DNA of 64,000 bases from Butyrivibrio sp. M55 (GTDB lineage: Bacteria > Bacillota > Clostridia > Lachnospirales > Lachnospiraceae), in contig NZ_FPCD01000006.1 of NCBI RefSeq assembly GCF_900116865.1, positions 84,116-148,115 on the forward strand, written 5' to 3'. A program made the position numbers and the translations under genes. The notes under the pieces are model-generated. The model searched no databases. It worked only from the letters and a program-made list of their open reading frames with translations, and was not told where the DNA came from. Shown one piece after another: positions 18,168 to 26,283 of this stretch; position 1 is the stretch's first letter; every line of letters starts with the position of its first letter.

Positions 18168-19705
18168 GAATAAACATAATATTACCACTGACTATACTTA
18201 TATTGCTTACAGGTTGTGGAGCAACAGCCGAAAAAGCTCCTATAAATCCGGAATCTGAGGATAAATCATCCGAAGCTTATTCTGATTCTAAAACTAAGTT
18301 AATTGAAATAGAATCTGAGCTTGTTCCTGAGCAGGGGCTTGTACAAATCTGCGCTTATAATGATGATTTTATAGATCAAGGAATTGATACTCAATATACC
18401 TTCATCGATATCATAAAAGATAATGAAACAAAAGCGACTATAAATACGCATCACCATTTTAGTGAAATCACAGATATAGATTGCTTTGACTATAGTAATG
18501 ATGAAGAAAAAGATATTGCAGTTATTGGTAAATCGGATTCTTATACTACTGTCTTTTTGTGTGAAACTGATTCCGACTATTATTACACCGATTTTTATCC
18601 GCAACAGTTTTGCGTAGATTTTATTCAAGAGTCGTTAGGTGATGATTTTTCTATGAGTAAATTAAAGTCTATATTGTCGGAGGAGGGTGTAGGAAGTTTA
18701 GCTAAAATTTTGATTAGTGACGCGGAAAAAGTTACATATAGTGATTACAAATCGGCATATATTAATTTTCTTAAAGTTCTTGATAAGTGCGGAGTTGATG
18801 AATATGGTTGTTCGGGAGGAGCATATTCAATATATGACATTGACAAAGATTCGACGCCTGAATTAATGGTACACTATGGAAACTGTGAAGCTGATTTTCA
18901 TGTATGGGTATATACATATACTGATAACAAAGTAAAGTGTATTGATGTGATAGGCAGCGGTCACAGTGATTTTTTTGCATATCCAAGCGGCAACGGAATA
19001 TTGCAATCTTGGGCGCATATGGGAGGAGAAGAATTTACCCTTTTTTCTTTAAATAATAATGAGCTAACAGCAAAAGTATTATATTCCGGAAGTACTGAGT
19101 ATGAAGATCCGAAAACTGGAGAATATGATATAAAATTCACACCGGAAAGGGATGTAGTGCCTGATACATATTTTCTTACATCATTTGCGCCTGATAATGT
19201 ATTTCCGATAGAAAAGTATGAAGTTATCTCAGCATACGTGCCATCCCAAGACAATTCGAATTATACCTTTCCGAATAATAATCCTGATTTTTACTCGGAA
19301 ATTATTGAAAAAGACAGTATTCTGAATGCAGTATCCAGGTACAGAACTGATTCGATTTACAGAGATATTCATTTTGGTGACTTTTTGAGAGAAATAGGAC
19401 ATTCTCCATCGGAAATACAGGATATTACATATGCAGATCTTAATTTAGATAATGTGTATGAATGTATTTTTTATGTTCTGAAAAAGGATAGTGAAGATTC
19501 TATTCGTATAATTCTGAGTAAGCAGGGAGAAAAACTTTATGCATATTATGATTCATCTTACATGGCAAGCACCGGGTGGGGGGAAGCTGAAAAAACCGGT
19601 ATTACAGAAGATGGATTCTTTATAGAAGAGCCAAATGAACATTTTTTCCAAAATAGAGTGATGTATGATAAGGAAAAATGGTTCTACTATTCCGCGCCTT
19701 ATTGA
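18164..19705 (+). CDS. Type B lipoprotein (B3) with a different C-terminal half
   Basis: A 513-residue predicted lipoprotein with lipobox LTGC and lipidated C18. The N-terminal B domain, with LIEIESELVPEQG and the FIDIIKDNETKATINTHHH region, is very close to B1. The middle has an acidic loop in YDIDKDSTPELMVHYG, and the C-terminal half is new: it ends with ITYADLNLDNVYECIFYVL and has no type A domain. B3 thus shows the B N-terminus can be joined to alternative C-terminal modules. The start is the ATG of the conserved ATGA junction with A2. Function unknown. Confidence 0.7.
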   Translation: MRINIILPLTILILLTGCGATAEKAPINPESEDKSSEAYSDSKTKLIEIESELVPEQGLVQICAYNDDFIDQGIDTQYTFIDIIKDNETKATINTHHHFSEITDIDCFDYSNDEEKDIAVIGKSDSYTTVFLCETDSDYYYTDFYPQQFCVDFIQESLGDDFSMSKLKSILSEEGVGSLAKILISDAEKVTYSDYKSAYINFLKVLDKCGVDEYGCSGGAYSIYDIDKDSTPELMVHYGNCEADFHVWVYTYTDNKVKCIDVIGSGHSDFFAYPSGNGILQSWAHMGGEEFTLFSLNNNELTAKVLYSGSTEYEDPKTGEYDIKFTPERDVVPDTYFLTSFAPDNVFPIEKYEVISAYVPSQDNSNYTFPNNNPDFYSEIIEKDSILNAVSRYRTDSIYRDIHFGDFLREIGHSPSEIQDITYADLNLDNVYECIFYVLKKDSEDSIRIILSKQGEKLYAYYDSSYMASTGWGEAEKTGITEDGFFIEEPNEHFFQNRVMYDKEKWFYYSAPY

Positions 19706-19731
19706 TCTATAGCCATGAATAAGAGGTCGAA

Positions 19732-19949
19732 ATGAAGAAGAAAAACATAACAGCCATTGGCATGGCATTGATGATTTTATTAATTATCGCAGGATGTGGT
19801 TCAAATAAGAATTCAGACAACGAGTCCGGCGTGACCGACGAAGCAGCAATAGTTTTGGATATTTACAAGCGGATATCGATGGAGACGGAGTAGACGAATT
19901 GCTTTTGGGAACTGCCGGCTCGAAAGACAATTCAAATAATAACGCATGA
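19732..19949 (+). pseudogene. Type A lipoprotein pseudogene with internal deletion and frameshift
   Basis: ATG at 19732 starts a lipoprotein signal almost identical to A1 through GVTDEAAIVL, then jumps at ATAGTTTT straight to the acidic-loop coding DNA, out of frame, and stops at TAG 19891-19893. The lost frame continues as a readable DGDGVDELLLG block to TGA at 19947-19949. In A1 the same 8-mer ATAGTTTT lies at 7533-7540 and 7771-7778, so a 238-bp deletion between the repeats explains the product. The rest of the type A body is also missing. Confidence 0.85.
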
Positions 19950-20094
19950 TATGAAAATTTTGTGAATCCTGCCTGTATCCGCTTTACAGCGGCATTATGA
20001 TAATGTACAACTTTTTATATCAATAGGAAATTCATTTTCTATGATATAAAAAGCGCTCCGAATGGATGCGCAGCTCAGGGAGGAGTTTTTTTAC

Positions 20095-21174
20095 ATGCAT
20101 CGTAAGATTGAGTGGGATGTTGTTATTACAGCAGCGCTTATAGGAGTTATAAGCATCATTGTACATTGGTTTATGGGAAAAGATAAATCAATAAAACTAA
20201 CCGGGAACAGTACTTTCTATACAAGTGTTGGCATTGGAATAATTGTCATGATCGCGGTGTATATGATAGGCCATAATCTGATAGCAAAGCGGGCAAAAGA
20301 GATTGCGGTAGGCATAATACTGATTCTGGTATTTCTTAGGTTTCAACCTGAAAATATGTATCTCGGATTTGGCTCCGTGAAAGTTTTGACTGCGGCGGTT
20401 ATGTGTCTCTATGTTCCGGTTTACGGAGCGGTTTTGCATAAATACAGGCACGGCGGGATTTTGGAGCTTTTAAAGGCAATACTTTGGATGATCGTTCCCA
20501 TTTTGATCATACATAAAAGCACACGTGTGATGACGGAGATTGTGCTTTTGTCGGCTATGATCATGCAGCTTTTGTATTGTATCAAGAAAAGATGGTTTAA
20601 GATAAATTTTCTTTTATCTCTGGCAGCACTTGCGGTTATCGTGTTTGCTGCATCGTTATTTGTCGATAAGACCGGAGTGATCGGAAGATGGGGGCATAAA
20701 ACAATGAGCAATGTCTTTTCTCTGGACGATTCAACGGTTCAATCGTTCTTCGATGTGAATCTTGTCGGCAGTTCGGGAAAAGAGAATTTGAAATTTTTGC
20801 CAAAGCCCGACCTGGATTATCTGCTTGCATATCAGGCAAATCGATATGGACTTTTACCGGCGATCGGCATTGCACTCCTGGTTATAGCTGTTATCGCATT
20901 TGGCTACAAGTCGGTCTTTAGGTGTAAAAACGATCTTAGTTTCCTGATGGGAACAGGGTGTCTTAACGTCCTTTTGGAAAATACAGTGATCAACATATTT
21001 GAAAATACCGGGACGATACCATACACTGATACGTTCTTGCCGTTCTTTTCATCACAAACGAGTTATATTGTGATGGCTTATATCTTTGTGGGAATAATAC
21101 TCAGTGTTTGCAAAGGTAAAGGCACAAGAGACAGGTTCTTTAGATATGCTGTAAGGAACTTGATGCGCTACTGA
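20095..21174 (+). CDS. Divergent SEDS-family membrane protein (FtsW/RodA/SpoVE-like)
   Basis: A 359-residue polytopic protein with about nine membrane segments. SEDS proteins polymerise peptidoglycan glycan strands. The C-terminal region, with NIFENTGTIPYTDTFLPFFS and the segments after it, aligns with the family's N-x-G-x-x-P-x-TG-x-x-LPF-x-SYGGSS block, but SSQTS replaces the usual SYGGSS. PDLDYLLAYQANRYG corresponds to the TDFIFAV(I)GEE loop that carries the catalytic Asp. It is shorter and more divergent than housekeeping SEDS proteins, so activity is uncertain. The start is set by AGGGAGGAG nine bases before the ATG; the earlier ATG at 20062 lacks a site. No partner class B PBP is adjacent. 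Confidence 0.72.
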   Translation: MHRKIEWDVVITAALIGVISIIVHWFMGKDKSIKLTGNSTFYTSVGIGIIVMIAVYMIGHNLIAKRAKEIAVGIILILVFLRFQPENMYLGFGSVKVLTAAVMCLYVPVYGAVLHKYRHGGILELLKAILWMIVPILIIHKSTRVMTEIVLLSAMIMQLLYCIKKRWFKINFLLSLAALAVIVFAASLFVDKTGVIGRWGHKTMSNVFSLDDSTVQSFFDVNLVGSSGKENLKFLPKPDLDYLLAYQANRYGLLPAIGIALLVIAVIAFGYKSVFRCKNDLSFLMGTGCLNVLLENTVINIFENTGTIPYTDTFLPFFSSQTSYIVMAYIFVGIILSVCKGKGTRDRFFRYAVRNLMRY

Positions 21175-21213
21175 TTCTAAGTGATTCTTTTCCTTGATTT
21201 TTTTGTGGTAAAA

Positions 21214-21333
21214 GTGTACGCTATATGTGTTCATACAACTGGCGGATAAGTGGGTAACCACATGGGAGTATGGAAATATATTATGAATGTCGACCGCCTG
21301 GGCAACCGCTTTTGTGGATGCTCAGGCGGTTTT
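21214..21333 (+). promoter_or_regulatory. ZTP (pfl) riboswitch with overlapping terminator
   Basis: Sequence signature of the ZMP/ZTP aptamer. P1 is CATAC (21232-21236) with GTATG (21268-21272), P2 is GTGG with CCAC (21250-21261), and the ACTGGCGG loop pairs by pseudoknot with CCGCC at 21294-21298 in the CCGCCTGGGCA strand. That same strand forms a terminator stem, ACCGCCTGGGCA (21293-21304) with TGCTCAGGCGGT (21319-21330), followed by TTTATATT. ZTP binding would stabilise the aptamer and permit read-through into the purine genes. Position and genes fit the known biology of this class, since Z nucleotides accumulate when 10-formyl-THF is short. Confidence 0.92.
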
Positions 21334-21350
21334 ATATTGGAGGAAGAGGA

Positions 21351-22058
21351 ATGGTAGATTTAAAACAGGAAATTTCACGCACTACATACCCGGGAAGAGG
21401 CATTGTTATCGGCCTTACTGCTGACGGCAAGAAGGCAGCTTGCGCTTACTTCATCATGGGAAGAAGTGAGAACAGCAGAAACAGAGTATTTGTTGAAGAC
21501 GGAGAGGGAATCCGCACACAGGCATTCGATCCTTCCAAGATGGAAGATCCCAGCCTTATCATTTATGCACCTGTACGTGTTCTTGGCAATTCAACCATCG
21601 TTACAAACGGTGATCAGACAGATACAGTATATGATCTTATGAAAGAAGGAAAGACATTTGAGCAGGCTCTTCGCACAAGAGAATTTGAGCCCGATGCACC
21701 CAACTACACACCTCGTATTTCAGGTATCATGAATGTTGAAAACGGCAAATACGATTTTTCAATGTCTATCTTAAAGAGCAATAACGGAGATCCTTCATCA
21801 TGCCAGAGATTTACATATTCATTTGAGAATCCCAAGGCAGGAGAGGGCTATTTTATCCACACATATATGAAGGATGCAAATCCGCTTCCAAGTTACGAGG
21901 GTGAGCCTACACTCGTAAATATCGAGGGAGATATCGATACTTTCACAAACAATGTATGGGAGGCCCTTAACGAGGATAATAAGGTATCTCTTTTCACAAG
22001 ATTCATTGACATCGAGACAGGAAAGTACGAGACAAGGATCATCAACAAGAATAAGTGA
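21351..22058 (+). CDS. purO: IMP cyclohydrolase, PurO type
   Basis: A 235-residue enzyme closing the final purine ring (FAICAR to IMP). It belongs to the stand-alone IMP cyclohydrolase family first defined in archaea (PurO) and found in some Clostridia, unlike the N-terminal MGS-type domain of bifunctional PurH. PGRGIVIGLTADGKKA near the N-terminus and RNRVF, then YAPVRVLGNSTIVTNGDQTD, are typical blocks. The ATG is preceded by GGAGGAAGAGGA directly after the riboswitch terminator; upstream in-frame codons lie inside the riboswitch. The formyltransferase gene follows after 47 bp. Confidence 0.9.
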   Translation: MVDLKQEISRTTYPGRGIVIGLTADGKKAACAYFIMGRSENSRNRVFVEDGEGIRTQAFDPSKMEDPSLIIYAPVRVLGNSTIVTNGDQTDTVYDLMKEGKTFEQALRTREFEPDAPNYTPRISGIMNVENGKYDFSMSILKSNNGDPSSCQRFTYSFENPKAGEGYFIHTYMKDANPLPSYEGEPTLVNIEGDIDTFTNNVWEALNEDNKVSLFTRFIDIETGKYETRIINKNK

Positions 22059-22105
22059 TCAGGCAGTAACCGATAATTGAGACAAGTGCGAACAGGAGAA
22101 TCAAT

Positions 22106-23284
22106 ATGAACGAAATCGAACTTAAATACGGATGCAACCCCAATCAGAAGCCCTCAAGGGTTTATATGGAAAACGGAAGCGATCTTCCAATCGAAGTACT
22201 TAACGGAAGACCGGGATATATCAATCTTCTTGATGCTTTGAACGGATGGCAGCTTGTTTCTGAGCTTAAGAAAGCTACAGGACTTCCGGCAGCAACATCA
22301 TTCAAGCACGTTTCACCCGCAGGTGCCGCTGTAGGAACACCTCTTTCAGATATTGAAAAGAAAATCTACTGGGTAGAGGATCTTGGCGAGCTTTCACCTC
22401 TTGCAAACGCTTACGCAAGAGCCCGCGGAGCTGACAGAATGTCATCATTCGGAGATTTCATCTCACTTTCTGATGTGTGCGACAAGGACACAGCAATGCT
22501 TGTAAAAAGAGAAGTTTCTGACGGAATCATTGCTCCCGGCTATACAGACGAGGCACTTGAGATCCTTAAGGCTAAAAAGGGCGGAAACTACGCTGTTATC
22601 AAGATTGACGAGAACTATGTTCCCGATGCGATCGAGAAGAAGCAGGTGTTCGGCGTAACTTTCGAGCAGGGACACAACTTCATCGAGATCGGCGAGGATA
22701 TGCTCACAAACATCGTTACAGACAACAAGGAACTTCCTGAGTCTGCAAAGATTGACCTTATCATCGCACTCATCACACTTAAATATACACAGTCAAATTC
22801 AGTTTGCTACGTAAAGGGCGGACAGGCTATCGGTATTGGAGCAGGACAGCAGTCAAGAATCCACTGCACAAGACTTGCAGGTTCTAAGGCTGACAACTGG
22901 TTCCTTCGTCAGGCACCTCAGGTTCTTAACCTTCCTTTCCTTGATAACATCAAGAGACCTGACAGAGACAATGCTATCGACCTTTACATCGGTGCAGATT
23001 ACATGGACGTTCTTGCAGATGGCAAGTGGCAGAACATCTTCAAGGAGAAGCCTGCAGTATTCACAGAGGCTGAAAAGAGAGCATGGCTTGACAAGAACAC
23101 AGACGTAGCTCTTGGTTCAGACGCTTTCTTCCCCTTCGGAGACAACATCGAGAGAGCATTCAAGAGCGGTGTTAAGTATGTAGCACAGCCCGGCGGATCT
23201 GTTCGTGATGACAACGTTATCGAAGCAGCAAACAGCCATGACATGGTAATGGCATTCACAGGACTCAGACTTTTCCATCATTGA
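22106..23284 (+). CDS. purH: AICAR formyltransferase, stand-alone PurH C-terminal domain
   Basis: A 392-residue enzyme transferring the formyl group of 10-formyl-THF to AICAR (ZMP), giving FAICAR. It lacks the MGS-like cyclohydrolase domain of standard PurH; PurO next door supplies that step. The SFKHVSPAGAA block carries the catalytic Lys-His pair, and the YTQSNSVCY and GQQSRIHCTRLA regions shape the active site. RADAND-like residues are replaced by KRPDRDNAIDLY. Its substrate is the riboswitch ligand, so the operon is a feedback loop on Z-nucleotide level. A strong hairpin terminator follows. Confidence 0.92.
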   Translation: MNEIELKYGCNPNQKPSRVYMENGSDLPIEVLNGRPGYINLLDALNGWQLVSELKKATGLPAATSFKHVSPAGAAVGTPLSDIEKKIYWVEDLGELSPLANAYARARGADRMSSFGDFISLSDVCDKDTAMLVKREVSDGIIAPGYTDEALEILKAKKGGNYAVIKIDENYVPDAIEKKQVFGVTFEQGHNFIEIGEDMLTNIVTDNKELPESAKIDLIIALITLKYTQSNSVCYVKGGQAIGIGAGQQSRIHCTRLAGSKADNWFLRQAPQVLNLPFLDNIKRPDRDNAIDLYIGADYMDVLADGKWQNIFKEKPAVFTEAEKRAWLDKNTDVALGSDAFFPFGDNIERAFKSGVKYVAQPGGSVRDDNVIEAANSHDMVMAFTGLRLFHH

Positions 23285-23313
23285 TGGCAGGCACTTGATA
23301 CGAATAAAATATA

Positions 23314-23383
23314 GTTGCAACAATAAAAGCCCGGACGCATTGGGAGATATTCAGAAATGCGTCCGGGTTTTTATTGTTGCAAC
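23314..23383. terminator. Long bidirectional hairpin terminator after purH
   Basis: Two 28-nt arms (23314-23341 and 23356-23383) are complementary with one G.U pair around a 14-nt loop. The core is CCCGGACGCATT / AATGCGTCCGGG flanked by A-rich and T-rich ends, so it can terminate on both strands. The outer ends read GTTGCAAC. Confidence 0.85.
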
Positions 23384-23389
23384 ATCTGG

Positions 23390-23538
23390 AACGATAACTA
23401 CATATCGTTTCAAGTTATTTGCAACGATATGTAGTTATCGTTTCGAGTTATTTGCAACGATATGTGGTTATCGTTGCAAAAGTGTGCAACGATAATGTAT
23501 AATTGTTTCATGAGATGCAACGATAATCTAGTGCAAAG
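23390..23538 (+). promoter_or_regulatory. Promoter with five phased AACGAT dyad operators
   Basis: The dyad AACGAT-N8-ATCGTT is perfect at 23390-23409, 23423-23442 and 23456-23475, degenerate at 23488-23507, and a half-site remains at 23519-23526. Start spacings are 33, 33, 32 and 31 bp, about three helical turns. A promoter with -35 TTGCAA (23474-23479), 18-bp spacer and -10 TATAAT (23498-23503) lies under the third and fourth sites. Binding there should repress; the following AlbA-type gene is the obvious autoregulator. Confidence 0.75.
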
Positions 23539-23546
23539 GGGGAATT

Positions 23547-24800
23547 ATGCGTCAGGAGAGTAAGTACATAGAATATAAGGAAACTGTTACAAAGACATTT
23601 TTAAAGGTTGTAAGTGCATTTGCAAACTATAATGATGGAAAAATTATTTTTGGGATTTGCGATGACGGATCAATCAAAGGATTGGAAAATCCTCATAAAG
23701 CGGCGATAGATATTGAAAATGCAATTAATGACAGTATTTCGCCGGTTCCTGAGTATGATATTACTGTGAATGAGCATAATAAAACGGTTATTTTAAATAT
23801 TCTGAGAGGATCGGAAACACCATATTTTTATCATGGAAAGGCATACCGCAGGGCTGATACGGCAAGTGTTCCGGTTGACACTGTAGAGTTAAAGCGATTG
23901 GTTCTAAGAGGGACAAATCGTGATTATGAGGAACTTTCGGCAGAAAACCAGGATTTGTCTTTTTCAATATTGGAAAAAGAACTGAAGAATATGCTTAAGA
24001 TTGATGTTTTTGACAGAAATATCTTAAAAACGCTTGGGCTTTACGTAGAGGGGAGTGGATATACGATTGCAGCTGAGCTTTTGGCAGATGAGAATCAATA
24101 TAGGGGAATAGATATTATCAGGTTTGGCGAATCTGAAAATCAGATTATGGACAGAGAAACATTTGAACATGAATCTTTGATTGCTGAATATAATGCTGCA
24201 ATTCAAGTGTATAAGAAATATTACCAATATGATGAGATAAAGGAAGCAAAAAGAAACACTGTTGAAATGGTGCCTGAAACAGCATTTCGAGAGGCACTTG
24301 CTAATGCAATTGTACATCGTATGTGGGATATTCAGGCTTCAGTACAAATAGCAATGTACAAGGATAAAATACAGATTACATCACCCGGAGGGCTTCCTGA
24401 AGATATTTCCGAGGATGAATATTTATATTCGCAAGTATCTGTTTTGCGTAATCCAAGACTGGCGGATGTTTTTTATAAGCTTAACTATATTGAGAAATTT
24501 GGAACCGGTATACGAAGAATAACCGATGCATATAAAAATGAACGTTGCAAGCCGGAGTTTTCATTTACAGAGCATACAATATGTGTAACTTTACCCGTGA
24601 AAATCCGAATTCAAACCGATGATATGTCAGAAATAGTGATGCAGGCGCTTGTAGGTTCAGATGGTATGACACGAAGAGAACTTGAGAAGTTGACGGGCAT
24701 AAAGAAGGCGAGCCTTATCAGAATACTCAATTCATTACTTGATGAAAAATTGATAGAAAAAACAGGTACTGCAAGAAACACAAAATATTTTGCAAAGTAA
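23547..24800 (+). CDS. AlbA/Schlafen-domain transcriptional regulator with GHKL-like and winged-helix regions
   Basis: A 417-residue protein of the widespread 'AlbA_2 plus HATPase_c_4 plus HTH' architecture. ESKYIEYKE and FANYNDGKIIFGICDDG (about 4-45) are the Schlafen AlbA_2 domain. ETAFREALANAIVHR (about 246-260), ITSPGGLP and GTGIRRI form the degenerate GHKL ATPase-like domain. A C-terminal winged helix (SDGMTRRELEKLTGIKKASLIRILNSL) can bind DNA. The ribosome site is AAAGGGGG. The upstream dyad array suggests autoregulation. Members are annotated as putative transcriptional regulators; the effector is unknown. Confidence 0.82.
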   Translation: MRQESKYIEYKETVTKTFLKVVSAFANYNDGKIIFGICDDGSIKGLENPHKAAIDIENAINDSISPVPEYDITVNEHNKTVILNILRGSETPYFYHGKAYRRADTASVPVDTVELKRLVLRGTNRDYEELSAENQDLSFSILEKELKNMLKIDVFDRNILKTLGLYVEGSGYTIAAELLADENQYRGIDIIRFGESENQIMDRETFEHESLIAEYNAAIQVYKKYYQYDEIKEAKRNTVEMVPETAFREALANAIVHRMWDIQASVQIAMYKDKIQITSPGGLPEDISEDEYLYSQVSVLRNPRLADVFYKLNYIEKFGTGIRRITDAYKNERCKPEFSFTEHTICVTLPVKIRIQTDDMSEIVMQALVGSDGMTRRELEKLTGIKKASLIRILNSLLDEKLIEKTGTARNTKYFAK

Positions 24801-24825
24801 AAATGATTCATATTATATTATAACT

Positions 24826-26220
24826 ATGCTAACGTACGATTTTTCGAAGGGGGAAGGCCCTCTTTATCAAAAGCTGTACAACTTTATAAAAGATGATATT
24901 ACCAAAGGAGTTCTTTTGCCCGGAGAGAAGCTTCCGTCGAGGAGGAGCCTTTCGGATAACCTTGGGATAAGTACGGTCACGGTGGATAATGCCTATGACC
25001 AGCTTGTGGAAGAGGGGTACATTGAGGCGCTTCCCAAGAAGGGATATTTTGTGGCTGAGACTTTGACGATTTCTTTTCCTCAGGAGAAAAGAACTGAGTA
25101 TAGGGCGAAGCCAAAGAAAAATAAGGATAAGTACGACTTTGACTTTTCACTTAGCAGGCCCGCGGCGGAGTCGTTTCCTTTTTCGGTGTGGGCGAAGCTT
25201 ACGCGTGAGAATGTTGCGGGCAGAAGCGACAAGCTCCTTGAGGTGTCTGAAAGTAATGGCATATATGAGCTTAGAGAGGCTATTGCGGGGCATCTTGCGT
25301 CGTTTCGAGGCCTTCAGGTATCGCCCGATCAGATTGTTGTCGGGGCGGGAACTGAGTATCTCTACGGCCTTATAATCAAGCTTCTTGGAAAAGATAAGAC
25401 ATACTGTGTTGAGGATCCGGGATATCGCAAAATAAGCCAGATTTACGAGGCTGAGGGCGTTGAGCATGCTTATGGTAAAATGGATGACGCGGGGCTTCTT
25501 GTCTCAGAACTTGTGAGGACTAAAGCCGACATTGCGCATATCAGCCCCACGCATCACTTTCCGACGGGAATTACAATGCCTATAGGAAGGCGAAACGAGA
25601 TAATGGCGTGGGCGTGCGAGAAGGATGGCAGATACATCGTTGAGGATGACTACGACAGTGAATTCAGGCTTCGCGGCAACCCGATTCCGCCGATGCAGAG
25701 CATGGATACGGCTGAGAAGGTTATATATATCAACACTTTTTCAAAGTCGCTGACATCCACCATTCGAATTGGATACATGGTGCTTCCCGCGCATCTTGCG
25801 GAGAGATTCTATGATGAGCTTTCTTTTTATTCCTGCACTGTTCCGACATTTGATCAGTACAATTTATCGGACTTTATTAAAAAAGGATATTTTGAAAAGC
25901 ACATAAACAGGATGCGGCATCAGTATACGAGGAAGCGCGAGAGCGTTCTTGAGATAATAAAAAGAGAGCTTGAAGGAGTGGATTACAAGCTTATCGAGAA
26001 TGATTCGGGACTTCATTTTATCCTGCAGCTTTTTACGAAGCATACGGACAGAGAGCTTGAAGATATGCTGAAAAAGAGCAGGATCAAGATCTCGGCGGTT
26101 TCGGACTATTGCATGGAAACTCCGGATAAGCAGCTTCAGGGGCGCTTTATAATTGATTATTCCAATCTTGATATAGGTCTTTTGCCCGGTGCATTGCAGA
26201 CTTTGAAATCATGCTTGTGA
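24826..26220 (+). CDS. MocR/GabR-type GntR-aminotransferase regulator
   Basis: A 464-residue PLP-dependent transcription factor. The N-terminal GntR winged helix (PLYQKLYNFIKDDI to LPKKGYFVAE, about 12-75) binds DNA; the rest is a fold-type I aminotransferase domain with DDYDSEF and the PLP Schiff-base lysine K307 in TFSKSL. The start MLTYDF is typical of the family. No Shine-Dalgarno is visible and TATATTATAAC lies just upstream, so it may be leaderless. The 12 extra in-frame codons before it overlap the preceding gene. The target is unknown; PdxR and GabR relatives control vitamin B6 or GABA genes, and none is adjacent. Confidence 0.85.
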   Translation: MLTYDFSKGEGPLYQKLYNFIKDDITKGVLLPGEKLPSRRSLSDNLGISTVTVDNAYDQLVEEGYIEALPKKGYFVAETLTISFPQEKRTEYRAKPKKNKDKYDFDFSLSRPAAESFPFSVWAKLTRENVAGRSDKLLEVSESNGIYELREAIAGHLASFRGLQVSPDQIVVGAGTEYLYGLIIKLLGKDKTYCVEDPGYRKISQIYEAEGVEHAYGKMDDAGLLVSELVRTKADIAHISPTHHFPTGITMPIGRRNEIMAWACEKDGRYIVEDDYDSEFRLRGNPIPPMQSMDTAEKVIYINTFSKSLTSTIRIGYMVLPAHLAERFYDELSFYSCTVPTFDQYNLSDFIKKGYFEKHINRMRHQYTRKRESVLEIIKRELEGVDYKLIENDSGLHFILQLFTKHTDRELEDMLKKSRIKISAVSDYCMETPDKQLQGRFIIDYSNLDIGLLPGALQTLKSCL

Positions 26221-26283
26221 ATTGTGGAATAAGAAAATAAAATGAATATGCATTATGCAATTTGAATTAAAGAGGATGAAAAA

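Noticed and set aside
21270..21350. N-terminal extension of the IMP cyclohydrolase frame
   Set aside because: These codons lie inside the riboswitch aptamer and terminator; GGAGGAAGAGGA precedes the ATG at 21351.
22836..23108. 90-residue + frame inside the AICAR formyltransferase gene
   Set aside because: Out-of-frame shadow of a clear enzyme; no ribosome site.
23547..24800. RecG-type ATP-dependent helicase
   Set aside because: This is a common mis-annotation of AlbA_2 proteins; there are no helicase motifs.
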